Part shown: positions 38,401 through 52,987 of the stretch, in pieces | Layout: every line of letters begins with the position of its first letter | Position numbering within the stretch: the first letter of the stretch is position 1 | From: Callaeas wilsoni | Lineage: Eukaryota > Chordata > Aves > Passeriformes > Callaeidae | Direction of reading: 5' to 3' | Assembly: GCA_013398955.1 (NCBI GenBank) | Contig: VWPU01002121.1 | Location: 62,001 to 126,000, forward strand | Length of the DNA stretch: 64,000 bases | Program-made: the position numbers and the translations under genes | Notes under the pieces: model-generated | Database searches by the model: none | Told to the model about the DNA's origin: nothing | Seen by the model: the letters and a program-made list of their open reading frames with translations, nothing else

Positions 38401-41400
38401 ATGGCTGGGTTTCAAAGTTTTGCAATGAGAAACAATGTTCATAGGACTGAAGGGTGAACATCTTGAATACCAGTTTGTGAATGAGCCCTGAAACATCACT
38501 AACAGATCTTTCTTTTCAAGTAAGTCAGGAATTATTGCAATAATTTGCTTAAATTAGTGCACTAAAGCACAGGCTTGTGCCAACTAATGTTAGTGATTAA
38601 ACTAAAATACTTAAGTTGTGATGGCTGTAAGATCAATGAAAAGAGATGATGGATGTGCTGACCTTTGTCAGTTCCTTGAAATTAGATCACAGATGAGCAC
38701 TTTATTCAGACTGCCTACAATTGAAGCCCAGTGTTCATTCTCCATTGCGCAGATGATGAACTGATGTTCATGCAAATTGTCTACTCTGGGATTGTCTACT
38801 CTGTTTGCTCTGCTTCTTCTTGATAGTAGTAGTTCCCATTCACAGTTGACCCTTCTTGGTGCCTCTGCTGTGTTGGTTTGTGTCTCCATTGCAATCCAGG
38901 TTGGGGAATTAGTCTCTGTTTCCAGAATAAGATTACCCTCAGCTAGTATTGCCACCAGCCCTGGAGCTGTGCCTGTAGTGACCATCCCAAGGTAACAAAG
39001 AGCGTCTGTGATACACCTGGGAACTGAACCCTTCTAAGTTTCGCATCAGCCTTTCAACCAAGTTGTCCTCTCCTTTAATCAGTTTTCCCATGCTCTTCAG
39101 ACATGAACACACATTAAATCTAAAAGTCTCTTTGTACATCATTTAAAACCAGTCTCTATTGCACTTTCTAATAATTTTCTGAGTTGCAGCAGTAGTGAAC
39201 AGAATATAAACCTCACGTTATCTTGGGTAGTCACACAAGGTGCAAGTGAATTACTTGAATCTTTTGAATTCCCACTGGTAGGTCAGAAATCTCAAAAGGC
39301 ATTCACAATTTCTGTTTGCAGTTCTGGATAGGACTTTGGTGAGAAAGGCTTTCTTGGCATATACAGCATTTCTCTGAAGCATTCCAAATCTGAGCACCAA
39401 AACTGTTGGAGACAGAAAGACAAAAAAGCTGCTGGAACTCCAAGAATAAAAAGGATCTACAATCAGTGAGGATATTAGAAGGGCAGCTATATCTCATATA
39501 CACATGACACAGTGAACCTGACTCACAGTTGCCCAGAAGTCTTTGTGGCAGGATGGAAACTGAACCTATCCCTCCAGATTCCCATGTCAGAGCCCGCATG
39601 GCTCCCTGGTGTTGCCTTCCAGCCATTTGGGCTCAGTCCATGCAACCAGCTCAGGGTCACAATTGGGCATTTACCGCAACGGTTGTCTGGAGATCATTAG
39701 CGCAGAATAATTTTCTCTGTACATCTCTGTATGGACACTCTCCTTGCAGAACAGCTACTTTGGTACATTATCAGTTGTGGACAAATCTTGAGGCAAGCTG
39801 TGAAATGGAAAAAAGGGCCTCTGTTGTATCAGAAGCAGCACACAGATCCTTCCTTTTCCATCAAGGTTTTGAGCCAAACCCAGTATGTCTCACACCACCA
39901 ACAAAGTACAATAACAGATTAATTTAGATTTCAGAGAAACCAACTATACATTTGTAAAAAAACCTAAAGATATTTCAGTTTGAAGAATGTAAAGGAATGC
40001 AATGATGAGAAGAAAGGCATTTAACTGTGTACTGAAAGGAACTTCAAGCTTGAAGAGATTACAATAAATTGCCAAATAGGCTGGGCAAGTAAAAGTCATT
40101 CATCCTTAAAAGCCATTAAAACAAAGCTAAAAAAAGTAAGTTTTGATCCTAATTAAGAGAAGCTTCTTGTGTGTGGTAACTCACGTAAATCTGCACTGTT
40201 AAAACAAGGTTAATACCTCAACAGAACTTCAAGGTACATCATTTATGAGTTTCTATGGTGCTGCCTATTGAAGCACTTAACAAACATGAAAGAGCTTAAC
40301 ATTACGTCAGCACTGTGGGACAGAACATGTTTATTAACCCTATTATACAAATGAGGAAGGAGGAAGGGTACGCAATGTCCAGATGCTCATGAAGCAAGGC
40401 AGCCTTGTCCCTTGACTCCCTGTCCAGAGCTGGGAGCAAGGCAACAGCCCTCCTGGCCCACAGGCTTCCCCCTGAGCACGAGGCTGCTGGAGATCAGGGT
40501 CTTGTTGGACTTCCAGTGTTTGTGGAAGCCATGCTGTGACCGGTTGCATGGTGAAACTCTTTCACGCACACCTTTGCTGCCTGCCAGCGGAAGGACCAGT
40601 GCCGAGGTCCACCTGAGCTCTCCTCCAGGCAGTTCTGCTGTTTGTCCAGCCCCCTCTAGTCACCCCGTGGACATCACGGGATCCTCTTCCATCACGTCTC
40701 ATGGCACTGACCTACTTACTTACTGTAGACGAAATGTGACCCTTTTGTTTTCCTCCTATGAGATCATTGCCTCATTTTCTCTCTGAGTAAATAGGGGAGT
40801 TGTGGTAATAAACCCCAGCACTGGAAACCTAACCAGGACTCTTTAAAGCAGGTAGCAGAAAGGAAGGTATCAAGCACTGTTGGCAGAAACGAAAGAATTG
40901 ATGTGGTTGCCTCTGCACAAGTGGCTTCCAAACTGTTGCAAACTCAGTTCTGCCAGGCAACCCATCCCCAAGAGTGATATTAAGCTGCATATCCCAGCAG
41001 GATTGTTGCACTTTGCTTGGGGTCTGTTTATTAAATGGGAGGGTGTCATGTGAAGTGGAGGAGCTGACAGGAGTTACCTGATGTCCAGACAATTTCTTCT
41101 GGCCGGTTTCTCTGCTGGAAAGGAGAAAACGTGGAAAATGTCACAACTTTGTGGAAATCTGGATGATCGCCCACAGTGAAATTATGTGATTTATGGGATA
41201 TGCTGCCAACACTCTTAGTGTCTTTCATGTGAGTCTACAAAGTTTTGCAATAAGGAGCAGCCCTACTGTTTTTCATTGACTTTGGTACTTCCTATTTGAA
41301 GGAGCCTATGTGACAGCCAGAGCACCATTCCTGGAGTGGAAGCCTTTCAGGTCTCATATTAAAAAGGAAAATAATTTCTGCAGCACTAGAAATTCCATAG

Positions 41401-44400
41401 TCTATGGAAAAAACCTCTCTTGTCCACCAGCCCAGTTACCACTTTGAAGAGTTTGCTGTGGTCTTTCAAAACATCATCTGCCTATGTTTTACAATTTCAT
41501 GTTAGTACCAGATCTTACATAGTTGCTACTGAGAATTTCTTCCTCTCCCCTGCTGAGTACAGTCCTGGGAGTTGCAGAGCACCCTTATTTTAACAAAGAT
41601 ATATTTAAGACTGCAGATTTGGGTCAGGACTCAGCATCTTTCTTTGCAAGAAAGGGCTGTGAACACCATGGCAGGGTCTGGTAAGCCCACACTATGTATA
41701 TAAGGCTGATCAAATTTGCCAATTCTGGTACAGATTCCTCTCCAGAAGGGTTATGAAGTGAAAGGCAGCACAATGCAAACCTCGCTGCACCACCCCTGGG
41801 TCCAAGCTGGAGGGTTTCTGTGTCGGGGGCCGCTTACATTTCTGAAACCAGGACTAACTCAGACAGAGTCACTCTGGTTTTGCCAAGATGATGTCAGCAG
41901 AACTCCCTTCTTTCCCAGGCCAGGCTAGTAGTTCAAATGGTAAACTTCATGAATGACCGTGCCTGATGTGCATCCTCCAGCTCCTGCAGGGCAGATCACA
42001 CGGCTCCACAGTCTATATGTTTTGGAAGTAAAAAGTGGACATCAAACCCCACATTTGGACACCTCAAAAAGCAGCCTGAGCCTCCTAAGTGCTGAGCAAG
42101 CTTCCCCAATGGAGGAAATATGGTTTCAGCTGACTAACTGTAAGCATTCAGTTAGCTTAGCTTCTCCTCCTGTGTGCTCATCTAAAAGTGGGGATGATTA
42201 CATCTGACTCCCTCTCCAGGTATTTGGAAGCTAATTTAGTTAATGCTTGTCAAGCACTTTAGGTCTTCAGATGAAAGGAGCGGCAGATAGGCAAAGCACT
42301 GCTATTACTATTAATTATTTCTATTGTGCAAGGAGACATGAAAGCAGCAAGAGTGATGATTACTCGCTTCCTTTACAAGTGTCAAGACACAGCGCAAATA
42401 CACAGACGGGGATCCTCCCTGCCCTGCGGTGCTCCTAATCTTACCAGCCAGATCAACCAGACAAAGAGCGGGGAAAGCAGCACAAACCCAGACAAACGCA
42501 ATGCATATAGTGACTTACCGCACACGGGTTGCAACAGCTGCTTTTTACAACTGTCCTGTTAGCCAAAATAAGCACAACATTACTGTTCTGAGGTATTTAA
42601 AAATCTCAAATCAGCCTCTCAAAAAAGGAAAAGTCTGTTACAAAAGGTAGTAAATGCTAACTCTCCTTATTTGCCCTCTAATTTTTGAGCAAATCAAGCT
42701 TTGACGTGTTTCTTTGCAGCCATGAGTACTGAAAATATGTCATAAATTAAGAAGTCAAAATTATCCATGAACGATTTGAAGTATTTGTATATGTAGAACA
42801 AATTCCTGGTGGTAACAGGTTGCTGTCAATCAACTGCTCAGCAGGAAGGATGCGAGCATGGGTTTGGTGGCGGCTCATCCCTCTTGCCTCCCGTGTACCC
42901 AGTGAGTCTCTCACAACTCGTTTCCATTTTCCCCAAAGCGGGCTGGGTGTACCGTCACAGAGGAGCTTACATGCAGTGATGAGATGCTCCACAGTAATTT
43001 GTTCCTTTATCTAATGCCTGACTAGACAAGCAGACAGATACAGAAGTAAAAAAACCAAGTGAGTTTCAAACAGATGCTGAAAACTCTCACATGTGACTCT
43101 GAAAGGGCTGGCACTGGGTCAGTGGAGGGAGTGGGAAACATGACCAGGCCAGTAGTGTAGCTGGAGTGGGATGCTCTGGGATGAGATGTGCCAATCTGAG
43201 CCATCACACCTCTCCTTCAGAGTGTGAAGGGTTGCAGAGGCAGATCCTAGGTCAGGGAGTACCAGGCTAGCCCAGGGGTCAGGCGTCTGCATCCCTCACC
43301 TCCTTCAGGGTCTGTTTCAGCCCCTCAGTGGAACGAAGTTGTAGCTGGACCTGCAATGTCCTGGGTGAATCCAGCAATTGCTGAACCTTCCTCTGACTGC
43401 TGTATGAATCCAAATGGTTTTCTTGTTTGCTTTTTCCCAACTAAAAGCATCCAGTCCATTTAATAACAGCTGGTGAACATGCTTGGGACAACATCAGCTG
43501 CATTTTTTTGCTGAATTTATCATGGGTTGAGGATACTTGATGGAAGACACCACCAGACATGTGCTTTAATTAAACTATTGAACTACCCTTAAAAGAATCC
43601 CAGCCTCCTTCAAAAAGCAATTCTTCCAAGGAAGAGGCAGCTGTATTTCTTGGAGATTATAGGGAAATGCCTCCTTATCTCATTAAGCATCTCAAGGATA
43701 TTAAAAACAGGTTTGAAATGGTGAAAGAGCTGTCTTCCATACACTGCTTCTGCTTTCCAGGGCTGCATTTCATCTGTGGGCTCTTCCAAGGTCACTCTAA
43801 TAGCCATCTACACAGAGGTCATTGTCCCTCTGTGCCATTGCAGGGGAACCACACAGGTACGAAGGCCCGACATTGCACAGGGCAAGATGTGCCTCTCGGA
43901 GGAGGCCCTCCAGGCTTTTATTTTGGTAACGTGTGTGGGTTCATCTCTTACCTAGCTCTTTTATGATTCTGTCTCCACCCAGTATCTTCCCTCTTAACAC
44001 TTCCCGGTGTTCTTGCCTTTCTCCCAGCCTCTGGAGTCTTGCCATCATTGCAGAGTTAATGCAATGCCCTTAGCTCAGTTCAGGCCCACACCTAATAAAA
44101 AAATGGATTACACCACCGAGGAATGACAAGAGCATACGCCAGATGGTTGGTTCATTTTTTGAAGTCTAGTTTTCAGATGCCTTCCTCATGCTGGCTCAGG
44201 CAGGGCTACCTGGAGTTGGCTACCCTGGACCATGTGCAGACGGCTTTTGAATATTTCCAAGACTGGAGATGCTACATCTCGAGGATGGAGACAGACAGTT
44301 CACCCCTTTTCAGGAAGGACCTTTAATTATGTCTGCCTAATTTTACATATGAAAAAAATGCCTGCAGCCCACTTTCCTCAACATGCCCTCATTCTCAAAA

Positions 44401-47400
44401 AAGCCTTGAATCTGCCTTCCAGTGGACATAGAAAAAGTAAAGAATAAATAATTTGAAGATGAAGATTGCTTAATTTCTGGGAAAATCTGGGATGTGTTTG
44501 TCTGTGAAAGCAGAGAATCCCTTTCAGAAACCCATACAGTGCTAAGAAATGCCCCAAAGCACTTCCCACTTTGGGAAATATTGACTAAATTGCCTTAGGC
44601 CCTTCTGCTACGTATGTGGAGGTTTTAAATACTATCCTGTCCCACAATGGACCCAAACTAACATCTTTGGAGTCAGCAAGGGCATGGATTGTCCTTTCTT
44701 CAACCAGCCAGCACCAGCTGGAAAAAAACAAAACCTCAGGATCTGAAAACCAGCTGTATTTCCAAAGGCTTATCCAATTTTTCCACATATATTCACTTCT
44801 CTGAAACAGGCAAAGTAATAGTAAGTACTTCTACTAGCAAACAGTGATTCTGGCTACAAACCTGGCCTCATGTGCATGTTCAAAACATCACAACTATGCA
44901 CACAGAGCTAGTATTGATTTTCTTTTTTTTCCTTTTGGCAGAAAACCAGATGGAGATGGTGAACGAGAGGACAATGCCCTTTGCAATAACAAAACATTTA
45001 ATGTTCACTTCTGACCTCCTGGGTGTTGCCCTCCTCTTTCATTCTGGTGGGAGTCACTGCCCCATGTCCCTCAGCCTTGCATGGAAATTTTTAATCTCTT
45101 TCAAGTTACCTGGACAAGCTACATCCCTCAGTCTGACCAAAACCACCACTCTGGACTACAGAAACCTTCCCTCCTGACAGTGTCAGACATCTATGAAAAA
45201 TATAATGAGCATTTTTTGACAAACCGCGTATTTCTTCAGCATATTCCCAATATTTGTACTTCATTACTGGAGACTTCCTGAGAAACGTGGGACAGTTCAG
45301 GGCAAGAGAGGAAGGGAGGAGAAGGATCACCGGTAAGATTTCTCCTGTTTGCTCAGGTAAATGGGGGCATTTTCCAGTCAGTACTACTTTTAGCTCCTAA
45401 TTCACACTCTCCCTAAGCACATTCTTGGGCGAACCCCAGTGTCAAAATATATGGATGAGAAATGCCTTTCAGCCAAAACCAGAAAGAAGTGTTGCATGAA
45501 ACCAGCAAAATGAAAGCACAAACCTCTAATTATTTTAATATTGGTTAGTGACAGTGTTGTTTTGTATTGAGAGTAAAAACAACCCTTGGTCACAGGTCCT
45601 AGTTCATTGCTATTTTAGAAAACATTGGTGTTGGTACAGTGCTGTCCCTGGGCAAACCACTCAGGTAATTAAATAAAACAAGCTTTGTGATAAATCAGAT
45701 GAACATACATACACACAAGCAAGCAATGGATAATGCTTTGTTGGATGGGCAGAGCTTGCTGGGTGTTGTGTCGGGACCATTCTCCTCACCCCAGAAAGTG
45801 CTTCTGCAGAGAGCTGGCTGTGCCACCCTGGGGTGCCCTGGGGTCAGAGAGTAACTGATAATGCCGGGGTGTATTACCAAAGCACGGTCTCTTGGTAGTG
45901 GTGCCAGTGTCCCCAGCGGCAGTGATGTGTGTGCTGCCATTGAAGGGGGAAAACTGTGCTTAGCAGGATGTAATCTCAGAGAGCAGAGTGAGTGTAAGTA
46001 TGTAGGAAAGGGGATTATGCATAAAAGGAGAGACAAGAGAAAAGAAAGAAGGAGGGGAAAATGAAAAACAGGTAAAGCAGAAGAGAAGGAAAGATCCATC
46101 CATGTGACTGTTACTGCTGTGAAGTGCATGCCCAGCATAAGCTGTGTGTTAGGACCATCAGTGCATGATGGTGCAATGCAATGAATACACTCCCAAAGAG
46201 TGCAGGGAGCCTATTTCAACATTTGTCCAGAATAATTTCCATTTCACCTCTTCAGACTCCTAGGTACCCTTAATATAAAAACTTTAACTTGCACCACTCA
46301 ACCATTAAAAGTAATTGTTTTCTGGCTGTCTCTGATCTGATTCAAGTCATGAGCCTTTTTGCACAGAGCTACTTCTCAGCTTCCTCAATACTCTTGCCTT
46401 GCAATCAGCTCTTTGTGGCCTGGGTCATGCGGGTCTTGGATACTCCAGATAAAAGAAAACCTGAATAATGCTGGTAGTCCCATTTCCATCTTCCTGTTTC
46501 TACCTTAACAGAGCACCTGCATGCTCCTGGATGCAGGCAGGCAGGTTAAGCTGGGTACCTGCTGCAAGAGAAGCAGGGGCAGCTGGTGCTCCAGGCCAGG
46601 TTACCTGCAATGCCCAAGCACACAGACCTTCTCAGAGCCAGCTCATCTCAGAAAAAGCTTCGTAACACCAGTTAAATTTCCTAACAGCTGTCTGATCTCA
46701 GGAAAATCAACTTCCCTTTCCCTCAGTTGAAGGGGACATTAACAGCAAAGTGTCATAGGAAACAGCAGCAAGAAATAATTTGTGTCAAAATGGAATAAAT
46801 TAAATTGAGCGGAGTGTCACTGTGTACTCAGAATAAAGCTGTGACTTCAGAGCAATCACTTAAGTTTTGTGCAAGAATAGATGAGGACAGAGCTGCCTTG
46901 CTCCTTTTTCCACATCAGATCAACAGCAAAAAGGGCATTTTTCCTTAGAGCGCAGCAGCCACGCTCCAAATGGGGCAGATCTATTAACAGAGTAAGTGGG
47001 CAGTCAGATATGCCCTTCAAAAACCTGCACAGGGCCGGAATTCTTCAGTTTCTCACATTGCACTGCTCAGGGAAATTGTGTGGCTGGAACAGTTTTCATT
47101 CCTATCACGATAAACAAGATTTTTCGCATATTTACTGTACCTCTCTCAGTTCCCATGCTACTACATGTAACTGGAAAATTAATAAAGAGTTTATGGCTAA
47201 AAGGGTAGAAATAAAAGGAAGATCACAGCTGGTGTACAGTAAGTCAATATAATCAGGAGGCATTGATCAGTGGAACACAAAATGTTTTCATTGCCTTAGA
47301 AGTCAATATTGCAGGGGGAAAAATAGATGTACACAATCGTATACACTCAGCTTAGCCACTAACACTTCACAGACAAAGCTCAGTGTTTTAAAGTGTTTCA

Positions 47401-49073
47401 GAGCTTGCTTGCTTGCTTTAATTTCTTTTGGGTGAGTCTGTCGCTTTAGAAAAACAGGTAGGAGTCAGGATGCCTGGCGTTAATAGAGATTTTTATTATG
47501 TTCTTCTTTTTGGCATTTTTCCTGTGCCTCACAATGAGCAATACTTAGCACAGAACTCATCCAAGACTGAATGTAGATCCTACTCAATAAGGAGCACATC
47601 TAAAGATATTCTTGAAGCAGTAAGAGAATAGAGTTTAATATAGCTTACTAGTATTTTTTTTTTCTGTAGTCTTTGGTTAAGCCCCTGAGCACGTAAGTGT
47701 TGTATAAATGTAGATGAAAACACTAAACTTGCCCCAAACAGTTTAAAATCTACATAGGAGATAGACAAACTTTGGAAAGTGCAGAGAAGAAAATGAAAAA
47801 TGTCAGTAAAAGGATGTGTAATGCTGGGGACATACTACAGGTGAGAAACTACAGAGGTGAGGTTTGCACATCATCCTGGAGGAGTATGAGCCAGGCAAAA
47901 CCAGAGAAAAGCAGAATCAAAATGAAGGATGTTGAGCCCAGCTTAGGGTGTTAGGTATGTGAAGATGAGAAAGGTGGTGCCTTAGAGATATTATGGAGTT
48001 AGAGTCTATAAAAACTCCAAGCAACCAGGATATGAGATTTAGGGGCAAGGTTCATCTTAAGCACCATTATGAAGCTCCCTGATTTGCTTCTTTACTCTCT
48101 ACATAAGCTGGCAGTTCCCTCCAGTTGTTCCAGCTGTCAGTGCAAATTGCTGATGGTCTTCAAGGTTTTCCAAAATTAATCCTTTAACTGCTTTAAATGT
48201 CACTAGACCTTCAGACAGTGCCTTCATCCTATCTGAAGATTTTATGACACTTGCTTTGTTTCTTTCCCTTGGGGTTGAAGCACCACCACAAAAGACATGG
48301 TTAAAGGCTGTTGCTGCTGATGTCAGTTGAAGTTTGGGGCATTGGATTCAGTGAGTTAGTTCCGTTTTTCTCCTTGTTACCATCTGTATTTTAATGCAGG
48401 TTCTTTGCCTGAGATCCCTCTGAGATCACTAAAGATTTTCACTGGCTATGAGTCAGTAATTATTTTATATTATTATTTATATTAAATATGCAACCAGGGA
48501 CTGAATTCCTGAATTCCTTAATTCCTTTTGCAGTCACTCTGCCAAGCTGGTAGTCCTCATGGATGAGATTCATCTAACAACAGATTCTGACATCTAGATC
48601 TGAACAAATAGTGAGATTCTTTCACCAGTAATGATTTACTGTAACCCTACAGTAACTCCTAAAATAGATCTTGTGATTCTTTTCCTTAGAAGTGTCTGTT
48701 TCTCTCACTAGAAATAAATGCAGCCTAGGTTGACATCTACACCCAAAGCCACCCAAAGTCATGAGATGATTTCCACCCTTCACAACCAATCTTTTGTAGT
48801 GAGTTTAAAGGATAAAGGTGAGAGGTAAGGAGGCAGATGCCTGTCAGAGAGGAGATGTTTTCAGTTGAAGGGAGGGATCTGGGCATACTCCCAGCACAAC
48901 TGGGGCCAAATCTGACCTATCAAGTAACAGACATACTTGTATGTTTGAAAGTTTGGACATATTTTAACAGTTACTATTATCATCACATTTTCTATAAAAG
49001 AAACTCCCTTTCTCCTCAGTATGAACCTTCTCCCAGTTCAGTTTTAATGTCTTAATACTCTTCACTGTGTTTT

Positions 49074-49107
49074 ACATTTCTTGGCCCATTACATTTCTTG
49101 GCCCATT
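49074..49107 (+). repeat. Perfect 17-bp tandem duplication
   Basis: ACATTTCTTGGCCCATT occurs twice head to tail with no mismatch, in intergenic DNA. Confidence 0.9.
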
Positions 49108-51614
49108 AGTGTCTCTTCTACCTTTATTTTCTCCATTGCCAAAGAAAATTTTCAGTTTCTCTTTCATATTCCCACTCTCTCCTCATTGGAATAGTGTGGA
49201 GTTTTGTCTCCTTGCTCCTTCTCTTGGTCACATCTCTCTTTTCTCCCCAGCCTGTCTGTCCTTCTTTTTCCATTTTCTCCTGTCTTACTGTGAGTCTTCA
49301 TCCCTTCCCATCCCCATTCTCCTCACCTAACTCTCCCAAGAGCACGCTATGGAGCACAGCCAGTACTGAATTTTAGCAGCCACAGCCTCATGTGCAGAAG
49401 ATGACACCACACCAATGGCCAGACTTTGCTGTGCCACCACTTTGTGCTCCAATCACATTTTCTGCCAGGTACTCATTGTTCCTCTGCCATCTCCTGCCTT
49501 TCCTCTTCTGCCAAACTTCCTCACAGTTGAAATGGTTGGAGCTGTAAAAAGGTCTCTGCCGCTCCGATCTGCATGTCCTGGGGGCTGAGGCATTGACCAT
49601 TGGAACACTGCCTTAAAATAATCAATAACCACGGGTGACACGCCAACCTCGCGCTGGCCAACCAGGGATAACTTGGGGTATTTCCTCATTCTCAGAGAGA
49701 AACAGCTATTTGTTTAATAGAGGCCGTCACCCAAAAACATTGCTGTGCCTCTCTCAGACAGCCACGCTCCAGGAGAGAGGAGCTGGAAAGCCTGAAGCTG
49801 GCTGTGGGGAACTCTGGAGCCTGGAGGCCATCTTAGCCCTGCTTAGAAGGTAAGCAAAAGCATTTACACGCTTTCCGTAGCATTAAAAAGCAAAACTTTC
49901 CTAAAACCTCACTAAAAATTAGAAGCTTGTTCTAGCCACCTTGCTTAACGAAGCTGTAGAATGTGCTTTTGTTTGGTGAATTAATCAAGTGTTTTAAGTG
50001 CTTCTAGCAAACCAGAGTGTTTTCCTAAGCTGTAATAACCACATACGGATCCTCTGATGTGCACAGGTGGCAAAGCGGCATTGATTTTGGTGGTAGAGGC
50101 TCTCGCTAGGTTTGGTGATTGTTGTTTAGGTAAGTTCTCCCTGCAGTTTGAAGTGGTATTGAGATAGGTCAGAGAGAATGGGCTGGAACCCCCAGTTCTT
50201 CCAGCCAAAGCGGCGTCATGCTGCTTTGTGCCGTGCAAGAATTGGGCCCTCCAGCGATGTACGAAAGATGCAGAAGAGAATTTATAACTCAACTACAAGG
50301 CTTAGCTTTTGTAGAAGGAGGCTAGGCTGTGCCTGTGCTTGTTTGCTTCTCTCTGGGGAGGGGAAGTAGGTGAGGTTGGGCAAACAAATGGAAAAGCTAA
50401 ACTTGGAATGAGATGGGAAAGCAGCCAGGCAAGAGTCAGTGTAAAAAGAAATCCTAGACACTGGTTATTTGAAAGACAGGTGAAATATCCAGTATTCTTT
50501 CCATTTTCCTCCATTCCCATTCCCCACTTCATCTGTTGCTTGCACATTGTTGGTCTGTTTAAATTTCTATCTCTTTGAGATAGAGGTTTTTCCAGAGGCT
50601 TGCAAAATGCTTTGCCAAATTTTGAGCACTGTATAAACAACAGGTAGTGAACATAAACACAGAAGTATCTTTGTTAAAAATGATCCCATCTGGAATAGTT
50701 TAATGCCAGTTAACTTATTTTAAAGATGGATTATAAAGCACAACATGACTGCAAAGTGCTCAGAAGAAAAGGCATATAAGCACAGTGCTCTTTTTGAGCT
50801 CATAGCAGCAGAGAACGATGCAAATTTTTTGCTATGGAAATGCAAACTCAGAAGAAGTCTCTGGCAGTCACAGCTGCTTCACAGCAATATATGGCACCCC
50901 ATAAAGTCTTTCTGTTTTTCCTCTCAGTTACAGAGGTCTGAGAACATCTCACCTGATACTTTACCTTACCTCTTCACTGTCATCATTCTGTCACCAAAGT
51001 CTGTTTTAGCCTGTCTCTGGCTTTCTCAAAAGGCTTCAAGCTACCTTTCACCTGGGCCTTTTTCTTGTTTGGGAACCCAACCTTGATTGATTTCTGTGTT
51101 CCTAGCCTGCTTAATACCTTCTCCACACCAACCTTTGTCATAAAACTTTCAGGATTAGCCAATGCACATGAGTAAATTGAGGGACATTTCACTGCTGACT
51201 GCCTCAGTTATTACAAAAACTATTTGCATGTAACAAGCAAAGGCATCTGTGTGTGCATGGCTACGGGTGTGTGTCCACATCCTTTTCCTTCTCTTTCATT
51301 CGGTAACTTGCTCACAGGAGAGCAAAGCCCTTTTTGTCATAAACTGACAGTTCTCTCTGAGGACAGAAATCCACAGATTGATATTTTGTATTTTCATGCA
51401 TATTTTATATTTTTATGCTTTTGAAAGCCTTGAACTGGAATGAAGCTCGATAAAACATCATGAAGAGTTTGTGTCATAAAGTTGAAGGCAGTATGCAAGT
51501 TCAATAATCTCTGACCCAGTAGTCTGAAATTTCCAAACTGACATGGAGAAATACCTGTGGATCCACTTTTGTACTGATCAGGATTTTCACTCTGGCCACA
51601 GAACACAGCATGGG

Positions 51615-51955
51615 TGCAGTGTGAGCTGAGGTTGTAGACTTTGGTGAAGAGGGGTCTAATAGCAGCCTACAAAAAACTGAGAGGTGATGGAGTTGTGTGA
51701 GAGAATATAATGAGGAGCAACAGCCTTGTTTACAGCTTTGGAGATTCAGATTGGACATGAGAAAAGATTTTTTCATCAAGAGATTGGGTCAGCCCTGCAA
51801 CAGGTCACCCAGAGAGGTGATGGTGGCTCCATCCTTTTCAAAGCTCAGCTACACAAAGCCATGTCTGACACAGTGACCTACTGTTGGTGGTAGTCCTGCT
51901 TTCAGCAGGAGGTCGGACTGGACACCTGCAGAGATCTCTCTCAATCAGTGCTTCA
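51615..51955 (+). repeat. CR1 LINE 3' end (intergenic)
   Basis: GTCTAATAGCAGCCTACAAA, AGATTCAGATTGGACATGAG, AGGTCACCCAGAGAGGTGAT and AGGAGGTCGGACTGGACACC are recognisable CR1 blocks. It lies about 0.9 kb upstream of the TM4SF start codon. Confidence 0.85.
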
Positions 51956-52816
51956 TTTATGTTGAGTCTTTGGTTTTAGAAAAAGAACCTGAATGCTAAG
52001 AACTACTGAGCTACTGTATGTTATGATAGATCTCTGAAAATGAGATGGGACAGCTTTTTGACCTGCTCTTAGCAAACAGACACACAATTAGACAAGATTG
52101 CAGCTTTTCAGATATGTTAGGGTGGGTGCCAAACAGGCCTGTAATCCACAGTCTTATCTACCTTTATGTGCACAATAAGCATGTCACAGTAAACAGCAAT
52201 AAATATTTCTCCAATTCTTGCTGAGAGTGTATTTTTGACTGAAATAGAGGAAATGCAGCTGGTAGATGCCCTGGGGAGGCTTCCCCGCTTGCCCCAGTGC
52301 CAAGGCAGGGTTGAACATTCACATGGCATCCTTGGTAGCCATTTCATGCTCTTCTAGACCTTCAGTGCAAGAGATTTCAAACCAGCTTCCCAAGACAGTG
52401 GTCCCAGAAAACCCAGGGCATCCACCCCCACTTCCACTCAAGGCCTTAGCCCTACCTGGCTAAGGGTATTTGTTTGTGGGGTCATGGTTTTGTTACTGAT
52501 ATTCCCAATGAACAGGCAATTGTCCATTAACAACTAAAATGAAACTCCCCAGTGATTTCATACCAACACAGGTGTAATCCTACAATTTAAAATAAATTCA
52601 ATTAAACATCCTAGCTTTGAATAATTCAATTTCAAATAAATTCTCTGAAGGGAACAGGATCTGTAGAACAGGATTATCTGTCTAAGTCTTACCTGGAACA
52701 TTTCTTTCTTCAAAATTGATTCTTGTTTCATTAAAGAATAAAACTGCTGAAATCCTGTGCCCCCTGCACTGCAGTAACCCAAACCTCCCTGTGTCTTTCC
52801 TGAGCAGAGAGCTGCC

Positions 52817-52987
52817 ATGTGCACGGGGAAGTGTTCGAAGTGCATCGGGATCACCCTCTTCCCACTGGCAGTATGTGCCATTGTCTCCAACATTCTCCTA
52901 TACTTCCCCAATGGACAAGTACTGCAGCTCAGCGAGATAACTGATTTTGTCTGGTTTTTCCATGGCATTCTGGGAGCTGGGATACTG
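52817..52987 (+). CDS. TM4SF exon 1 (coding): start, first span, outer loop 1
   Basis: The ATG at 52817 (context GCTGCCATGT) opens MCTGKCSKCIGITLFPLAVC, followed by NILLYFPNGQ and FVWFFHGILGAGIL. Donor GTAAGA at 52988; 57 codons, phase 0. A splice-acceptor-like CTTTCCTGAGCAG ends at 52807, so a non-coding 5' exon may exist upstream. Confidence 0.95.

Larger units (their letters stand above)
35404..52805. other. Intergenic region between the two divergent genes; no gene recognised
   Basis: About 17 kb with only short reading frames, none with family similarity that I recognise. It holds one CR1 copy (51615-51955), a purine-rich stretch (about 46020-46090), AT-rich tracts (about 48465-48490) and a small tandem duplication (49074-49107). 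Promoters and enhancers of both genes should lie here. In mammals further TM4SF genes sit in this part of the locus; I found no trace of a second one. Confidence 0.6.

Noticed and set aside
39529..39927. 132-codon plus-strand frame
   Set aside because: No recognisable domain, overlapping frames of similar length, and no codon pattern that suggests selection.
45695..46138. 147-codon minus-strand frame in the intergenic region
   Set aside because: Low-complexity Leu/Pro/Ser composition opposite a purine-rich stretch; no start context, domain or splice partner.
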